A DNA stretch of 24,597 nucleotides from Elysia marginata. Lineage: Eukaryota; Mollusca; Gastropoda; Plakobranchidae. The stretch is from positions 412,163 through 436,759 of the forward strand of contig BMAT01007964.1 of assembly GCA_019649035.1 (NCBI GenBank), written 5' to 3'. Numbering within the stretch: the first letter of the stretch is position 1; each line of letters starts with the position of its first letter. Of this stretch, positions 1 to 8,362 are shown in pieces. A program made the translations under genes and the position numbers. Under the pieces are notes generated by a model. That model had not been told where the DNA came from. It worked only from the letters and a program-made list of their open reading frames with translations, and did not search any database.

Positions 1-1
1 A

Positions 2-1306
2 TATAAATTTGTAGATAAATATAAAAATATTATTCTTAAGCTATTTGATATATTTGTTTCTACTCCTCAAACTCTAGCTAATTCTATTGACACAAATTCT
101 CATTATGATTATGCTGTTTTTGATGAGACGTCCCAACTTCATCTAGAAAAAGCAATTCCATTTATTTCAATGGCGAATATTTCTATTATAGCTGGGGATA
201 ATAAACACATGAGGCCTACAAGTTATTTTGGAATAAGAGATAAAAGTATAAGCAATGAAGAAAATGAGGAAGATGTAGACTCATTGCTTGATTATGCTTA
301 TAGAAAAGGTCTTTCTTCTAGGGAGTTTATTCTAAGTAAAAACTATAGATCAAAATCATCAGATCTTATGAAATTTTCTTCAAAAAAATTCTACAAAAGT
401 AAATTAGATGTAGTTGATTTTGTTGGTATGGAAAATTATGAATCAATAGATGTATATAATGTTGCCGGAAAATGAGAAGCTACTACTAATGAAATAGAAG
501 CCAAGAAAGCGCTTGAAATATTAATTAGTGAAAAGGATAATTTTAAGAAAATAATACTTCTCACTTTTAATGCTTCTCAAAAAGCGTATATGGAAAACCT
601 TATATATTCACAATCAAAATATTCAGAAGTAATAGAATTATTAAGAGATGAAAGAGTTTATCTTAGAAACTTAGAAAATATACAAGGAGATGAAGCAGAT
701 CTTGTAATTATTTCAGTAGCATATGATAAAAATGCTAAGCTTGGTTCCACTTATGTTGCGAGGCCCGAAGGAAAGCATGCTCTTAATGTTGCAATATCTA
801 GAGCTGTAGAAAAAATGATTGTTGTTAAATCTATTAACTCATGTGAAGTGGCATCTAATAACAAAAATGAATCTATAAAAATTTTTAAAGAATGATTGAA
901 TTTTTTAGAATTATCAACAGGCGAAAGAAAATTGTTTTTAATTGGTTCTAATAAAGCTTCTGAGAAATTTGATTCCTCATTTGAAGAAGATGTTTATGAT
1001 GAGATATCCAAAATTAAACTTAGTAAAAAATTTATAATTAAAACTCAATATAATGTTGGCTCATATTTTATTGATATTGTTATTTTAGAAGAGAATAATA
1101 ATAAATTTGTTTTAGGTATTGAGGTTGACGGTTACAGATATCATTCTGGTTTTGATAAGATAACACAAGATATAGAAAGGCAAATGTTTATAGAGGCAAA
1201 AGGATATTATCCTATATTAAGGGTAAAGGAATTGGATTGAAAAACAGATAGAAAAAAAGTTTTACAAAAAATTAATAATGTAATTAGTGAATTTTCAAAA
1301 AGTTAA
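2..1306 (+). CDS. SF1 helicase C-terminal part fused to Vsr-like nuclease domain (5' partial)
   Basis: The window opens inside this gene; the frame from base 2 stays open to TAA at 1304-1306 when TGA is read as Trp (for example 473-475, 893-895, 1238-1240). Visible parts in order: a Walker B/motif II box D-E-T-S-Q (from 122), a motif III-like G-D-N-K-H-M-R-P segment (from about 194), then RecA domain 2 with Q-G-D-E-A-D and a V-A-I-S-R-A motif VI (about 790-815). This order is typical of the Upf1/DNA2-NAM7-like SF1 helicases. From about 980 the protein ends in a Vsr/DUF559-like endonuclease fold: F-I-D-I-V, then E-V-D-G-Y-R-Y-H (1121-1144), then a final L-R-V-K-E-L-D-W. Such fusions are known in SF1 proteins of bacteria. 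A role in nucleic-acid repair or defence is inference. The ATPase P-loop lies upstream, outside the window. Confidence 0.85.
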
Positions 1307-1333
1307 TGAGAAATGCATTTCTCATTAACTTTT
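1298..1333. terminator. Perfect 36-nt palindrome overlapping the helicase stop codon
   Basis: The arms around a central ATGCAT are perfectly self-complementary: AGTTAATGAGAA pairs with TTCTCATTAACT, extended by AAA/TTT on the outside. It starts inside the last codons of the helicase gene and includes its TAA. As RNA it would form a long hairpin followed by a second hairpin at 1334. It is probably part of a bidirectional terminator between the convergent helicase and pepA genes. Confidence 0.6.
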
Positions 1334-1362
1334 AAAAATAAGCAACTAGGTTGCTTATTTTT
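1334..1362. terminator. Bidirectional rho-independent terminator, helicase/pepA
   Basis: A 13-bp perfect stem, AAAAATAAGCAAC with GTTGCTTATTTTT, and a TAG loop. The T-run on either strand lets it stop both convergent transcripts (helicase from the left, pepA from the right). Confidence 0.8.
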
Positions 1363-1381
1363 GGGCTCCTTAATTAAAAAT

Positions 1382-2737
1382 TTATTTTACCAGTTCAACT
1401 AAAGTTTTAACCATAACTCCTTGCGGTTTATGGCTAATGTCAGCTGTGCCAGCAACATCAAGGTGAATAAATTCTTTTCCCTCTGTAAAGTTTGATAAAA
1501 ACATTGCAGCTGTTGAAGAACCACCTTTGCCATCTAAAGCAGTATTTTTTAGATCTGCTACATCAGAACCTTTCATAAACTTAATAAAGTCAGGATGTAG
1601 AGGCATTCTTCAAACTAGTTCATTTGCATTTTTAGCAGCTTTTTCTAAATCCTTTCAACCTTTTTCGGTTGTTGATCAAGCTCCTGAGTAGGTTGATCCT
1701 AGTGCAGAAATAACTGCTCCAGTTAAAGTGGCTATGTCTACAAGTCTAGTAGCTTTAAGTTTTTTAACTGAGTAAGTTAATCCATCAGCTAGTGCCAGTC
1801 TTCCTTCAGCATCTGTGTTATTAATTTCAACGGTTTTACCATTCATAGCAGTAAAAACTGAATCAGGTGTTGAAGCCTTAGAATTAATCATGTTGTCAGT
1901 TAGCATTAATACTCCAACAACATTACTTTTAGGTTTAATCTGGGCAATGGCTTTCATTGCTCCTGCTACAATAGCTGAACCTGACATGTCATATTTCATG
2001 CCTAGCATGTAACTACCTGTTTTAATGTTGTAACCTCCAGCATCAAAAGTAACACCTTTACCAACTAAGGCAGTTTTTTCTTTTGATTTAGGATTTCCTT
2101 TGTATTCTAAAATTACAACTCTTGGTTCATATTCTGAACCTAAGTTTACTGATAGTAGTAATCCCATTTTTAAATCAGTTACTTGTTTTTTATTTAAAAC
2201 CTTTACTGAGATGTTTTTATATGGAGTAAAATCATTTTTAACAATACTTGCATATTTTTCTGAATGAAGAATATTGGGTGGTGTTATTTGCAGATTTCTA
2301 GCATATGTTCTTGCATCAGCAAGAATTCTTGCTTCCTTATATGCTGCTTTTCCTTTGGCATAAACATTTACAAGTGAAAGTTTAGCTTTTTTTGTCTTTT
2401 TCTTAGTTTTTACATTATAAATTTTGGCATTAACAAATTCTTCAAATTCTACAAATGCTTTTACAACATCTTCTTCAGAAACTTTTTTTGTTGTAAATGA
2501 TTTCACATCAATTTGAAAATCTCTTGTATTTAAAGAAGCTATTTTTTTAACTACTTCTTGTAAAGTCTCAATTTTAAATTCAGAGTCTTTACCGAGATAA
2601 ATAAATGCTTGTTTTTTACTTATAAATTCTGTAATAATTTTATTTTTCTTAACAATTGCTTTGTTTAGTGAGGCTTTATCAAAAGCACCATTTAAAACAA
2701 ATTGATCTTTTTTAATTGTTGTTTGGATATTAATCAT
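1382..2737 (-). CDS. pepA: Leucyl aminopeptidase (M17 family)
   Basis: A cytosolic two-metal aminopeptidase of 451 aa, the usual M17 length. It removes N-terminal residues from peptides, a main amino-acid source for auxotrophic mollicutes. The C-terminal catalytic domain holds the metal and active-site residues: V-G-K-G-V-T-F-D-A-G-G (Lys227, Asp232), K-Y-D-M-S-G (Asp250) and the family signature N-T-D-A-E-G-R-L (Asp309, Glu311, Arg313). The end, H-L-D-V-A-G-T-A and then V-K-T-L-V-E-L-V, is also typical. The N-terminal domain is Lys-rich and poorly conserved. The frame crosses in-frame TGA (Trp) codons such as 1676-1678, so it is not a pseudogene. The start ATG (2735-2737) is preceded by AGAAGGA. 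The gene stands alone, divergent from divIVA. Confidence 0.95.
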
Positions 2738-2799
2738 AATTCCTTCTTTCTATAATATTAATTTTACACAAAATAATATTAAGAATTGCAAAGTATATA

Positions 2800-2805
2800 T
2801 ATAAT
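2800..2805 (+). promoter_or_regulatory. -10 box (TATAAT) for the divIVA-like gene
   Basis: TATAAT ends 6 nt before the ATG at 2812, and no Shine-Dalgarno sequence is present. Transcription should begin at or next to the start codon, giving a leaderless mRNA. No clear -35 box is visible. Confidence 0.55.
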
Positions 2806-2811
2806 TTAATT

Positions 2812-3144
2812 ATGTTAAATAACAAAAATTTAAAGTCAAATCAAATTTTAGAAAAAAAGTTTAGAACTGAAATATCAGGCTATTCTGCTCAAGAAGTTGA
2901 TGAGTATTTGGATCAAATTTTAGAAGACTACAGAAAATTTGAAGAAGAAGCAGAATATAATGCAAGACAGATCGAAGATAGAGAAATCATAATTAAGCAA
3001 CATGAAGAAAAAATTGATGTTCTTAAACTAGAAATTGAAAATACTCTTGAGTTATTAAAGCAAGCCAAAGCCTCCAAAAATCTAGATGTTGCTCAAGAAT
3101 TAAAAGTAATGAGAAAAAAGATTGATGAAATGACTAATAAATAA
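2812..3144 (+). CDS. Short DivIVA-domain coiled-coil protein
   Basis: A 110-aa protein. Residues 11-45 (about I-L-E-K-K-F-R-T-E-I-S-G-Y-S, then E-V-D-E-Y-L-D) match the DivIVA/GpsB N-terminal lipid-binding and dimerisation segment, in which a short crossed-turn sequence precedes the first helix. The rest, to about residue 105, is a charged heptad coiled coil (E/K/I/L rich). Bacillus DivIVA is about 160 aa and GpsB about 100 aa, so this copy is GpsB-sized. The family marks curved membrane or division sites and recruits partners. In wall-less cells its job is uncertain, and membrane curvature or division-site scaffolding is inference. It starts directly behind a TATAAT box and ends before a small hairpin. 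Confidence 0.8.
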   Translation: MLNNKNLKSNQILEKKFRTEISGYSAQEVDEYLDQILEDYRKFEEEAEYNARQIEDREIIIKQHEEKIDVLKLEIENTLELLKQAKASKNLDVAQELKVMRKKIDEMTNK

Positions 3145-3153
3145 TTAGACATT

Positions 3154-3170
3154 AGACCATTGGTCTTTTT
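3154..3170 (+). terminator. Small terminator after the divIVA-like gene
   Basis: AGACC-ATT-GGTCT, a 5-bp stem followed by TTTTT. The stem is weak and the ylqF promoter follows immediately. Confidence 0.55.
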
Positions 3171-3173
3171 CTT

Positions 3174-3179
3174 TATAAT
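3174..3179 (+). promoter_or_regulatory. -10 box (TATAAT) for ylqF
   Basis: TATAAT ends 9 nt before the ATG at 3189. There is no Shine-Dalgarno sequence, so the leader would be about 0-4 nt. Confidence 0.55.
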
Positions 3180-3188
3180 TAATTCATT

Positions 3189-4016
3189 ATGATTCAATGA
3201 TTTCCAGGCCACATGGCTAAAGCCCTAAATCAAATAAAAGCCAAGCAATCTTTAGCTGATATTTTTATTGTTGCTTTAGATGCTAGAGCTCCGCTTTCTT
3301 CATACAATGAAGAGTTTGACAGCATAGCTTCTACTAAGCCAAGATTATTTATCATAACTAAAAAAGATTTAGGCGATCAAAATAAATTAGATAAACTAAA
3401 AACTAAATTTAATAATGAAAATGATCAAGTTCTTATTTTGTCACTAAAATCAAAATCCAGTCAGAAAAAAATACTTAAAGCTGCTAATAAATTATTAGAA
3501 AAAAAACGGGAAAAAGATTTAGCTAGAGGACTTGTAAAACCACGCTTAAGATCTATTGTTGTAGGAGTGCCAAATTCTGGCAAATCAACATTAATAAATT
3601 TACTTGCAAATAAGGCTTCAGCAAAAGTTGGTAATATGCCAGGAGTAACTAAAGGTCAGCAATGAATTAATGCAGGAGAAATTCAGTTATTAGATACTCC
3701 TGGTATTTTATGACCAAAATTTGAAGATGAACTTATTGGTGTAAAACTAGCAATTATTGGTTCCATTAAAATAGATGTGATTCCAAAGGATGAAATTTTT
3801 AATGAAGGATTTAGACTACTTTCAAAATATTATCCAGAAAAAATTATTAATTTAGGACTTATCCCTTCTCAAGATGAAAAAGATATTTATGCTCAAAAAG
3901 TTTTGCTTGCTAAAAATAAAAACTTTTTAATGCAAGGATCTAAACTTGACCTTGATAAGGCTCATAGATTTTTTATTAAATATTTAAGAGATCTTAAAGG
4001 TGTTACTTATGATTAA
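3189..4016 (+). CDS. ylqF: Ribosome biogenesis GTPase YlqF/RbgA
   Basis: A circularly permuted GTPase of 275 aa (Bacillus RbgA is about 280 aa) that drives late maturation of the 50S subunit. It starts M-I-Q-W-F-P-G-H-M-A-K, the family N-terminus, with Trp4 encoded by TGA. This fixes the start at 3189 instead of the later ATG at 3213. Motif order is permuted: G4 T-K-K-D (57-60) comes before G1 G-V-P-N-S-G-K-S-T (126-134), the G2-region threonine in P-G-V-T-K-G and G3 D-T-P-G. Two more TGA Trp codons (3663-3665 and about 3711-3713) lie in conserved positions. The C-terminal helical domain is the rRNA-binding part in the family. It stands next to the ribosomal superoperon but has its own promoter and terminator. 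Confidence 0.95.
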
Positions 4017-4035
4017 ATTTATTTAAAATGAAATT

Positions 4036-4058
4036 CCTATTAAATAATAGGTTTTTTT
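4036..4058 (+). terminator. Terminator after ylqF
   Basis: CCTATT-AAAT-AATAGG stem-loop followed by a run of seven T. It separates ylqF from the ribosomal operon promoter. Confidence 0.75.
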
Positions 4059-4098
4059 ATTTATTTTTCCTTAATAATAATCTAATAAAATCTTTTTC

Positions 4099-4126
4099 TT
4101 GACTTTTTATTTTTTATCTATATAAT
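4099..4126 (+). promoter_or_regulatory. Main promoter of the S10-spc ribosomal superoperon
   Basis: TTGACT (-35, 4099-4104), a 16-nt spacer and TATAAT (-10, 4121-4126). It is the only near-consensus two-box promoter found in the window, as expected for the strongest transcription unit. Predicted start near 4133. Confidence 0.8.
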
Positions 4127-4132
4127 TCATTA

Positions 4133-4241
4133 GCAACTAAGTCAATGAAGCATAAGGTTGTCGATACACCAAAATTAGTTGTTATTGGTTATTGAGTATT
4201 TATGTGGAGATGGTTCAAAAAGAACGAAAGGAACAACAAAT
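4133..4241 (+). promoter_or_regulatory. Leader of the S10 operon with a possible short uORF
   Basis: About 109 nt of untranslated leader. It contains ACCAA (4168-4172) facing TTGGT (4185-4189) and GTTC (4213-4216) facing GAAC (4222-4225), the latter just ahead of the rpsJ Shine-Dalgarno AAAGGA. An 18-codon frame starts at ATG 4202 and runs to TAA 4256-4258, overlapping the rpsJ start in another frame. Its codons 2 and 4 are both TGG. In bacteria S10 leaders are often sites of feedback by L4, but no known L4 site can be recognised here. Confidence 0.4.
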
Positions 4242-4544
4242 ATGGAAATCAAAATTAAAATAAAAGCTTATGAAGCTAAATTAGTTGATAGTGCTGCTAC
4301 TAAAGTAGTAGCTGCTGCCAAAGCTTCAAATGCAAAATTTTCAGGACCGGTTCCACTTCCAACAAAAAGAGAAGTGTTTACTATTCTGAGGTCAGTACAT
4401 GTTAACAAAAAATCAAGAGAACAATTTGAAATGAGAACTCACAAAAGATTAGTTGTTATTTCAGATGCTGATGATAAATTACTTGAGGGTTTAAAGAGAT
4501 TAGAACTTCCTTCTGGTGTTAAAGTTGAAGTTATTACAAAATAA
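4242..4544 (+). CDS. rpsJ: 30S ribosomal protein S10
   Basis: S10 of 100 aa, the normal length. It starts M-E-I-K-I-K-I-K-A-Y-E and contains the family centre with G-P-V-P-L-P-T-K. The family's other hallmark is the S-x-H-V-N-K-K-S-R-E-Q-F-E-M-R-T-H-K-R segment of the protruding loop, which contacts 16S rRNA in the 30S head and, in other bacteria, NusB. The ATG at 4242 is chosen over an upstream TTG-initiated extension because AAAGGA lies about 9 nt before it and the protein then matches the family N-terminus. First gene of the superoperon, 67 nt before rplC. Confidence 0.97.
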   Translation: MEIKIKIKAYEAKLVDSAATKVVAAAKASNAKFSGPVPLPTKREVFTILRSVHVNKKSREQFEMRTHKRLVVISDADDKLLEGLKRLELPSGVKVEVITK

Positions 4545-4611
4545 AGTTGCTATAAATAAAATCTAAATGATTAAAAACTATGCTCATAAATAAGAGCCAA
4601 TGGAGGTATAT

Positions 4612-5742
4612 ATGAAAGGTCTATTAGGACGTAAAATTGGCATGACTCAAGTTTATACAGATCATGGGCAATCAATTGCTGTATCTGTTATTGAAGTAAA
4701 GCCAAATGTAGTTACATCTATTTTTACAAAAGAAAAAGATGGCTACACAGCTCTACAATTAGGAATTGTAGACGTTAAAAAACATTTGCAAAAAAAACCA
4801 CAGGTTGGTCATTTTAAAAAAGCTAATACAGCTCCTAAGAAGTTTGTAAAAGAAATTAGAGGAATGGATGGCTTTACACTTGGTCAAACAGTTGATGCAT
4901 CAATATTTTCTGCAGGACAGTTAGTTGATGTCACCGGAACAGCTAAAGGTAAAGGTTTTGCTGGAGCAATTAAAAGGCATAATCAAAGTATCGGGCCTAA
5001 ATCACATGGTGGTGGAGGTGGATCCAAGCCAGTTAGGCAAACAGGATCACTTGGAGATATTTCTGGTAACAAAGTTGTTAAAGGAATGACAATGCCAGGT
5101 CAAATGGGTAATGTGCAAAGGACACAACAAAATTTGGAAGTCATTTCTGTTGATCCTGAAAACAATCTATTACTTATTAAGGGATCAATTCCAGGGCCAA
5201 AAAAATCTTATGTTATTGTTAAGGAAGCTATTAAGTTATTACCAGATAAAGAAGTTAAAGTACTTGTAAATGTTAAAGAAGCTCAAGAAAAAAATGAACT
5301 TTTAGAAGAAGCTAAAAAAGCTGGAGCAGATGTTAATACAGATATGTCTGTTCAAGAAATGAAAGATGCAATTAAAGCATCATCTGAAGCTAAAGAACAA
5401 GAAAAAGCAGCAGCTAAAGCTAAAGAAGAAGCTGAAAAAGCAGCTGCAGAAAAAGATAAAGTTGAAGCAGCGGCATCAAAAGCTAAAGAAGCAGTTGAAG
5501 CTAAAACTGCTTCTGGTGATTCTGATGGAGCTAAAGAAGCACAAGCTAAAGCTGATGCTCTTGATAAGCAAGTTGAAGTTGCTAAGGCAAAAGCTGATGA
5601 AGTTAAAGATGAAGCTAAAAAAGTTGAATCAGAAGCCAAGGAAGCTCAAACTAAAGCTGAAGAACTTCAAGTTAAAACTGAAGAAGATACACCCGAACCT
5701 GAAGCTAAAGAAAAATCTGAAGATAAAGAGGAGGATAAATAA
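4612..5742 (+). CDS. rplC: 50S ribosomal protein L3 with a long C-terminal extension
   Basis: Residues 1 to about 208 are a complete L3 ([13 protein letters not shown] start; family signature F-A-G-A-I-K-R-H around 116-123), which binds 23S rRNA near the peptidyl-transferase centre and starts 50S assembly. The protein is 376 aa against about 205-215 normally. After the core comes a short two-helix stretch (about 226-256, [12 protein letters not shown] then [10 protein letters not shown]) that resembles helix-extended-loop-helix (HeH/LEM/SAP-like) modules. About 115 residues of Lys/Glu/Ala-rich helix or coiled coil follow. The start at 4612 is set by GGAGGT 4 nt upstream; the in-frame ATG at 4600 lies before that ribosome site. 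The stop overlaps the rplD start (TAATG). Confidence 0.96.
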   Translation: MKGLLGRKIGMTQVYTDHGQSIAVSVIEVKPNVVTSIFTKEKDGYTALQLGIVDVKKHLQKKPQVGHFKKANTAPKKFVKEIRGMDGFTLGQTVDASIFSAGQLVDVTGTAKGKGFAGAIKRHNQSIGPKSHGGGGGSKPVRQTGSLGDISGNKVVKGMTMPGQMGNVQRTQQNLEVISVDPENNLLLIKGSIPGPKKSYVIVKEAIKLLPDKEVKVLVNVKEAQEKNELLEEAKKAGADVNTDMSVQEMKDAIKASSEAKEQEKAAAKAKEEAEKAAAEKDKVEAAASKAKEAVEAKTASGDSDGAKEAQAKADALDKQVEVAKAKADEVKDEAKKVESEAKEAQTKAEELQVKTEEDTPEPEAKEKSEDKEEDK

Positions 5743-6317
5743 TGGCAGAATTAAATTTACCAAAAAATATATTTTCTATCAAAGTAAATACTCAAGCTAT
5801 TTTTGACACCATTTTATCTGAAAGAGCTTCGCAAAGAGCAGGCGGTGCTCAAACTAAAAATCAATCACAAGTATCTGGAACAGGTAAAAAGCCTTGAGCT
5901 CAAAAAGGTACAGGTAGAGCTAGAGCTGGATCACTTAGATCAACAACTTTTGTGGGTGGAGCAACTTATGGTCCAAGGGGTAATCAAAACTTTAATCTAA
6001 AAGTTAATAAGAAAGTTAGAAAATTAGCATTTAATTCGGCACTTACTTTAAAAGCTAAAGATGGAGCAATTCTAATTAATGATTTTAAATTAGAAAAACC
6101 ATCAACAAAAAAATTATTGGCAGATGTTAAAAAATTAACTGAAGCCAAAAAAGTTTTAATAGTAACTGAAAATGAAAATGTGTTTAAGTCTGCAAATAAT
6201 TTACCAAAAGTGGAAACTAAAAAATTGTTATCACTTTCAGTTGAGTCAATTGTAAATGCTGATGTTGTAATTTTTGAAAAAGCTCATATTAAAACTCTAG
6301 AAGGGGGTAATAAATAA
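5742..6317 (+). CDS. rplD: 50S ribosomal protein L4
   Basis: L4 of 191 aa, slightly shorter than the usual 205. It carries the family loop T-G-T-G-R-A-R-A-G-S with the upstream K-K-P-W-A-Q-K (Trp by TGA at 5896-5898 region), which reaches into the peptide exit tunnel, and a normal C-terminal Rossmann-like part. In many bacteria L4 also represses its own operon. Starts in a TAATG overlap with rplC, with GGAGG a few bases upstream inside the rplC end, and ends in another TAATG with rplW. Confidence 0.96.
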
Positions 6318-6790
6318 TGAATGTTAATGAAGTTATTAAATATCCAATTCTTTCTGAGAAAACATATATGCAAATGTCAAATCAGGTTTATACTTTTGCA
6401 GTAGATTTTAGAACAAATAAAGCAGAAGTAAAAAAAGTTGTAGAATTTATTTTTGATGTTAAAGTAGAAAAAGTTAATATTTCTACTGTGCAAAAAAAGC
6501 CAAAAAAATTAGGAAGATTTGAAGGCTTTACAAATAGATATAAAAAAGCAGTTGTAACTTTAAAAGAGGGCCAAATTAATATTTTCCCAGAAGAAGCTGC
6601 CAAAGAAGAGGAATCTAAACCAAAAGTAAAAGCTGCTAAAAAAGAAACTAATAAAGAAATTTCAGCAGCTGAGAAAAAAGCTGCAGATAAAATTGCTGCA
6701 AAACTGGCAGAAAAAGAAGCTAAAGCTACAAAAGAAGTTAAGCCTGAAGCAGAAACTAAACCAGAAGCAAAAGAAAATACAGAAAAATAA
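6317..6790 (+). CDS. rplW: 50S ribosomal protein L23 with a charged C-terminal tail
   Basis: Residues 1 to about 93 form a normal L23 (K-Y-P-I-L-S-E-K near the start; Y-K-K-A-V-V-T-L near the core end). L23 sits at the rim of the peptide exit tunnel and is the docking site for trigger factor, SRP and the translocon. The protein is 157 aa against about 95-100, so about 64 residues of Lys/Glu/Ala-rich, probably helical tail follow, much like the tails on L3 and L24 in this operon. Start coupled to rplD by TAATG; a 108-nt gap follows before rplB. Confidence 0.95.
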   Translation: MNVNEVIKYPILSEKTYMQMSNQVYTFAVDFRTNKAEVKKVVEFIFDVKVEKVNISTVQKKPKKLGRFEGFTNRYKKAVVTLKEGQINIFPEEAAKEEESKPKVKAAKKETNKEISAAEKKAADKIAAKLAEKEAKATKEVKPEAETKPEAKENTEK

Positions 6791-6851
6791 TTTATATGCA
6801 CTAAATATATATAAATTAAGAACTAAAAATATAAGTCGTGCAAAAAGACAC

Positions 6852-6883
6852 ATATGAGTGAATAGCACGCATCATACTCATAT
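6852..6883 (+). promoter_or_regulatory. Hairpin in the rplW-rplB gap
   Basis: ATATGAGT (6852-6859) and ACTCATAT (6876-6883) form an 8-bp perfect stem with a 16-nt loop, just before the rplB Shine-Dalgarno AGGAG. It lies in the largest gap inside the ribosomal gene chain. There is no T-run, so it is not a simple terminator. A translation-control or RNA-processing site is possible. Confidence 0.4.
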
Positions 6884-6898
6884 AGAATAGGAGAAAGT

Positions 6899-7744
6899 AT
6901 GGCAATTAAGAAATTTAAAGCCACTACAAATGGTAGGCGTCATATGACTTCTTTAGATTACAAGAAAAACCTTACAGGTCATAGTCCTGAAAAATCATTA
7001 CTTGTTAATCTAAAAAAGCATGCTGGGCGTAATAACTCTGGATCCATTACAGTCAGACACAAGGGTGGCGGAGTTAAAAGAAAATATAGAATTATTGATT
7101 TTAAAAGAAATAAGGATAATATTCCTGCAATTGTTAAAACAATTGAATATGATCCAAATAGATCAGCAAATATTTCATTAATCGTTTATAAAGATGGAGA
7201 AAAAAGATATATTTTAGCACCTAAAGGTCTTCAACCTGGTCAAGAAATTTTTTCAGGAGATAATGTTGATATTAAAGTTGGTAATTCATTACCACTTGGT
7301 CAAATTCCTGAAGGTACTATTGTTCATAATGTGGAAATTCATCCTGGACACGGAGGTCAAATTGCTAGATCAGCTGGAACTTCTGTTCAAATTCTTGGTA
7401 AAGATGATGACGGAAAATATGTTGTTTTAAAATTAAAATCTGGAGAAGTTCGTAGAATCCTAGCTAAATGTAGAGCAACAATAGGTACAGTAGGAAATGA
7501 AGAGCATGGCCTAATTAATTGAGGTAAAGCTGGACGTAATAGATACAGAGGAATCAGACCAACAGTTCGTGGTTCAGTTATGAACCCTATTGATCACCCC
7601 CATGGTGGTGGTGAAGGGCGTCAACCAATTGGTAGAAAAGCGCCAGTAACACCGTGAGGTAAAAAAGCACTTGGAGTTAAAACAAGAAGAAATAAAAAAT
7701 CTTCAACAAAATTAATTGTAAGAAGAAGAAAGGGAAGTAAATAA
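6899..7744 (+). CDS. rplB: 50S ribosomal protein L2
   Basis: L2 of 281 aa, normal length. It is essential for joining subunits and for the peptidyl-transferase region. The RNA-binding core (S-G-R-N-N-type segment, here [16 protein letters not shown]) and the invariant C-terminal H-P-H-G-G-G-E-G-R box are both present. TGA encodes Trp at 7520-7522 (I-N-W-G-K) and in T-P-W-G-K-K, both conserved tryptophans. The Shine-Dalgarno AGGAG stands about 7 nt before the ATG. Ends in a TAATG overlap with rpsS. Confidence 0.97.
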
Positions 7745-8019
7745 TGGCAAGAAGTCTTAAAAAAGGACCATTTGCTGATGATCATCTATTAAAAAAGGTA
7801 GATAAAATCATTAATGGTGGTGAAAAGAAAAAACCAATTAAAACATGATCAAGAAGATCAACAATCTTCCCTTCATTTATTGGCCTTACTTTCCAAGTAC
7901 ATAATGGTAGAAAATTTATTGACGTCTTTATAACTGAAGATATGGTTGGACACAAATTAGGAGAATTTGCTCCTACAAGAACTTATACCGGACACGGTAA
8001 TGATAAAGGGAAGAAATAA
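7744..8019 (+). CDS. rpsS: 30S ribosomal protein S19
   Basis: S19 of 91 aa (start [10 protein letters not shown]), a 30S head protein that pairs with S13 near the A-site tRNA. The family segment [13 protein letters not shown] carries its Trp as TGA, and the end has the conserved [12 protein letters not shown]. Coupled by TAATG to rplB before it and rplV after it. Confidence 0.96.
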
Positions 8020-8354
8020 TGGCTAAAGCAGTTGCATCAGTAAAATTACAAAGAATTTCAGCTAGAAAAGCAAGATTAGTAGCAGATCTATTTAGAAATA
8101 GAGATGTTGCTGAAGCATTAGCAATTCTAAAAAATACTAATAAAAAAGCTTCAACATTATTTATTAAACTTCTTAATTCAGCAATTGCTAATGCAGTTAA
8201 TAATCATGGAATGAATGCTGAAAAATTATTTGTGTCAAAAGTTATTGTCAATGAAGGCCCAACACTAAAAAGATTTCAACCAAGATCACAAGGTAGAGCA
8301 TACTCAATTTTTAAAAGAACATCACACTTTGAAATAGAAGTGTCAGAAAGATAG
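8019..8354 (+). CDS. rplV: 50S ribosomal protein L22
   Basis: L22 of 111 aa, standard length. It spans the 50S body with a beta-hairpin lining the exit tunnel. Family features: [12 protein letters not shown] near the start and the hairpin/end segment [14 protein letters not shown]. Some mycoplasma L22 proteins have long tails, and this one has none. TAATG overlap with rpsS; 8 nt before rpsC. Confidence 0.96.
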   Translation: MAKAVASVKLQRISARKARLVADLFRNRDVAEALAILKNTNKKASTLFIKLLNSAIANAVNNHGMNAEKLFVSKVIVNEGPTLKRFQPRSQGRAYSIFKRTSHFEIEVSER

Positions 8355-8362
8355 GAGAAATT

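Noticed and set aside
2-1306. Helicase region as a run of frameshifted or broken fragments
   Set aside because: The fragments share one frame and are split only by TGA, which is Trp in this organism; the joined frame has helicase and nuclease motifs in order.
4179-4241. 21-residue N-terminal extension of S10 from a TTG start
   Set aside because: The family N-terminus and a Shine-Dalgarno sequence both point to ATG 4242.
4600-4611. L3 start at ATG 4600
   Set aside because: GGAGGT lies downstream of that ATG and just before ATG 4612, where L3 homology begins.
5352-5806. Open frames opposite or shifted within the L3 tail (also within the L23 tail, 6388-6868)
   Set aside because: They are by-products of Lys/Glu/Ala repeat codons and encode low-complexity sequence; the true frame continues from L3 or L23.
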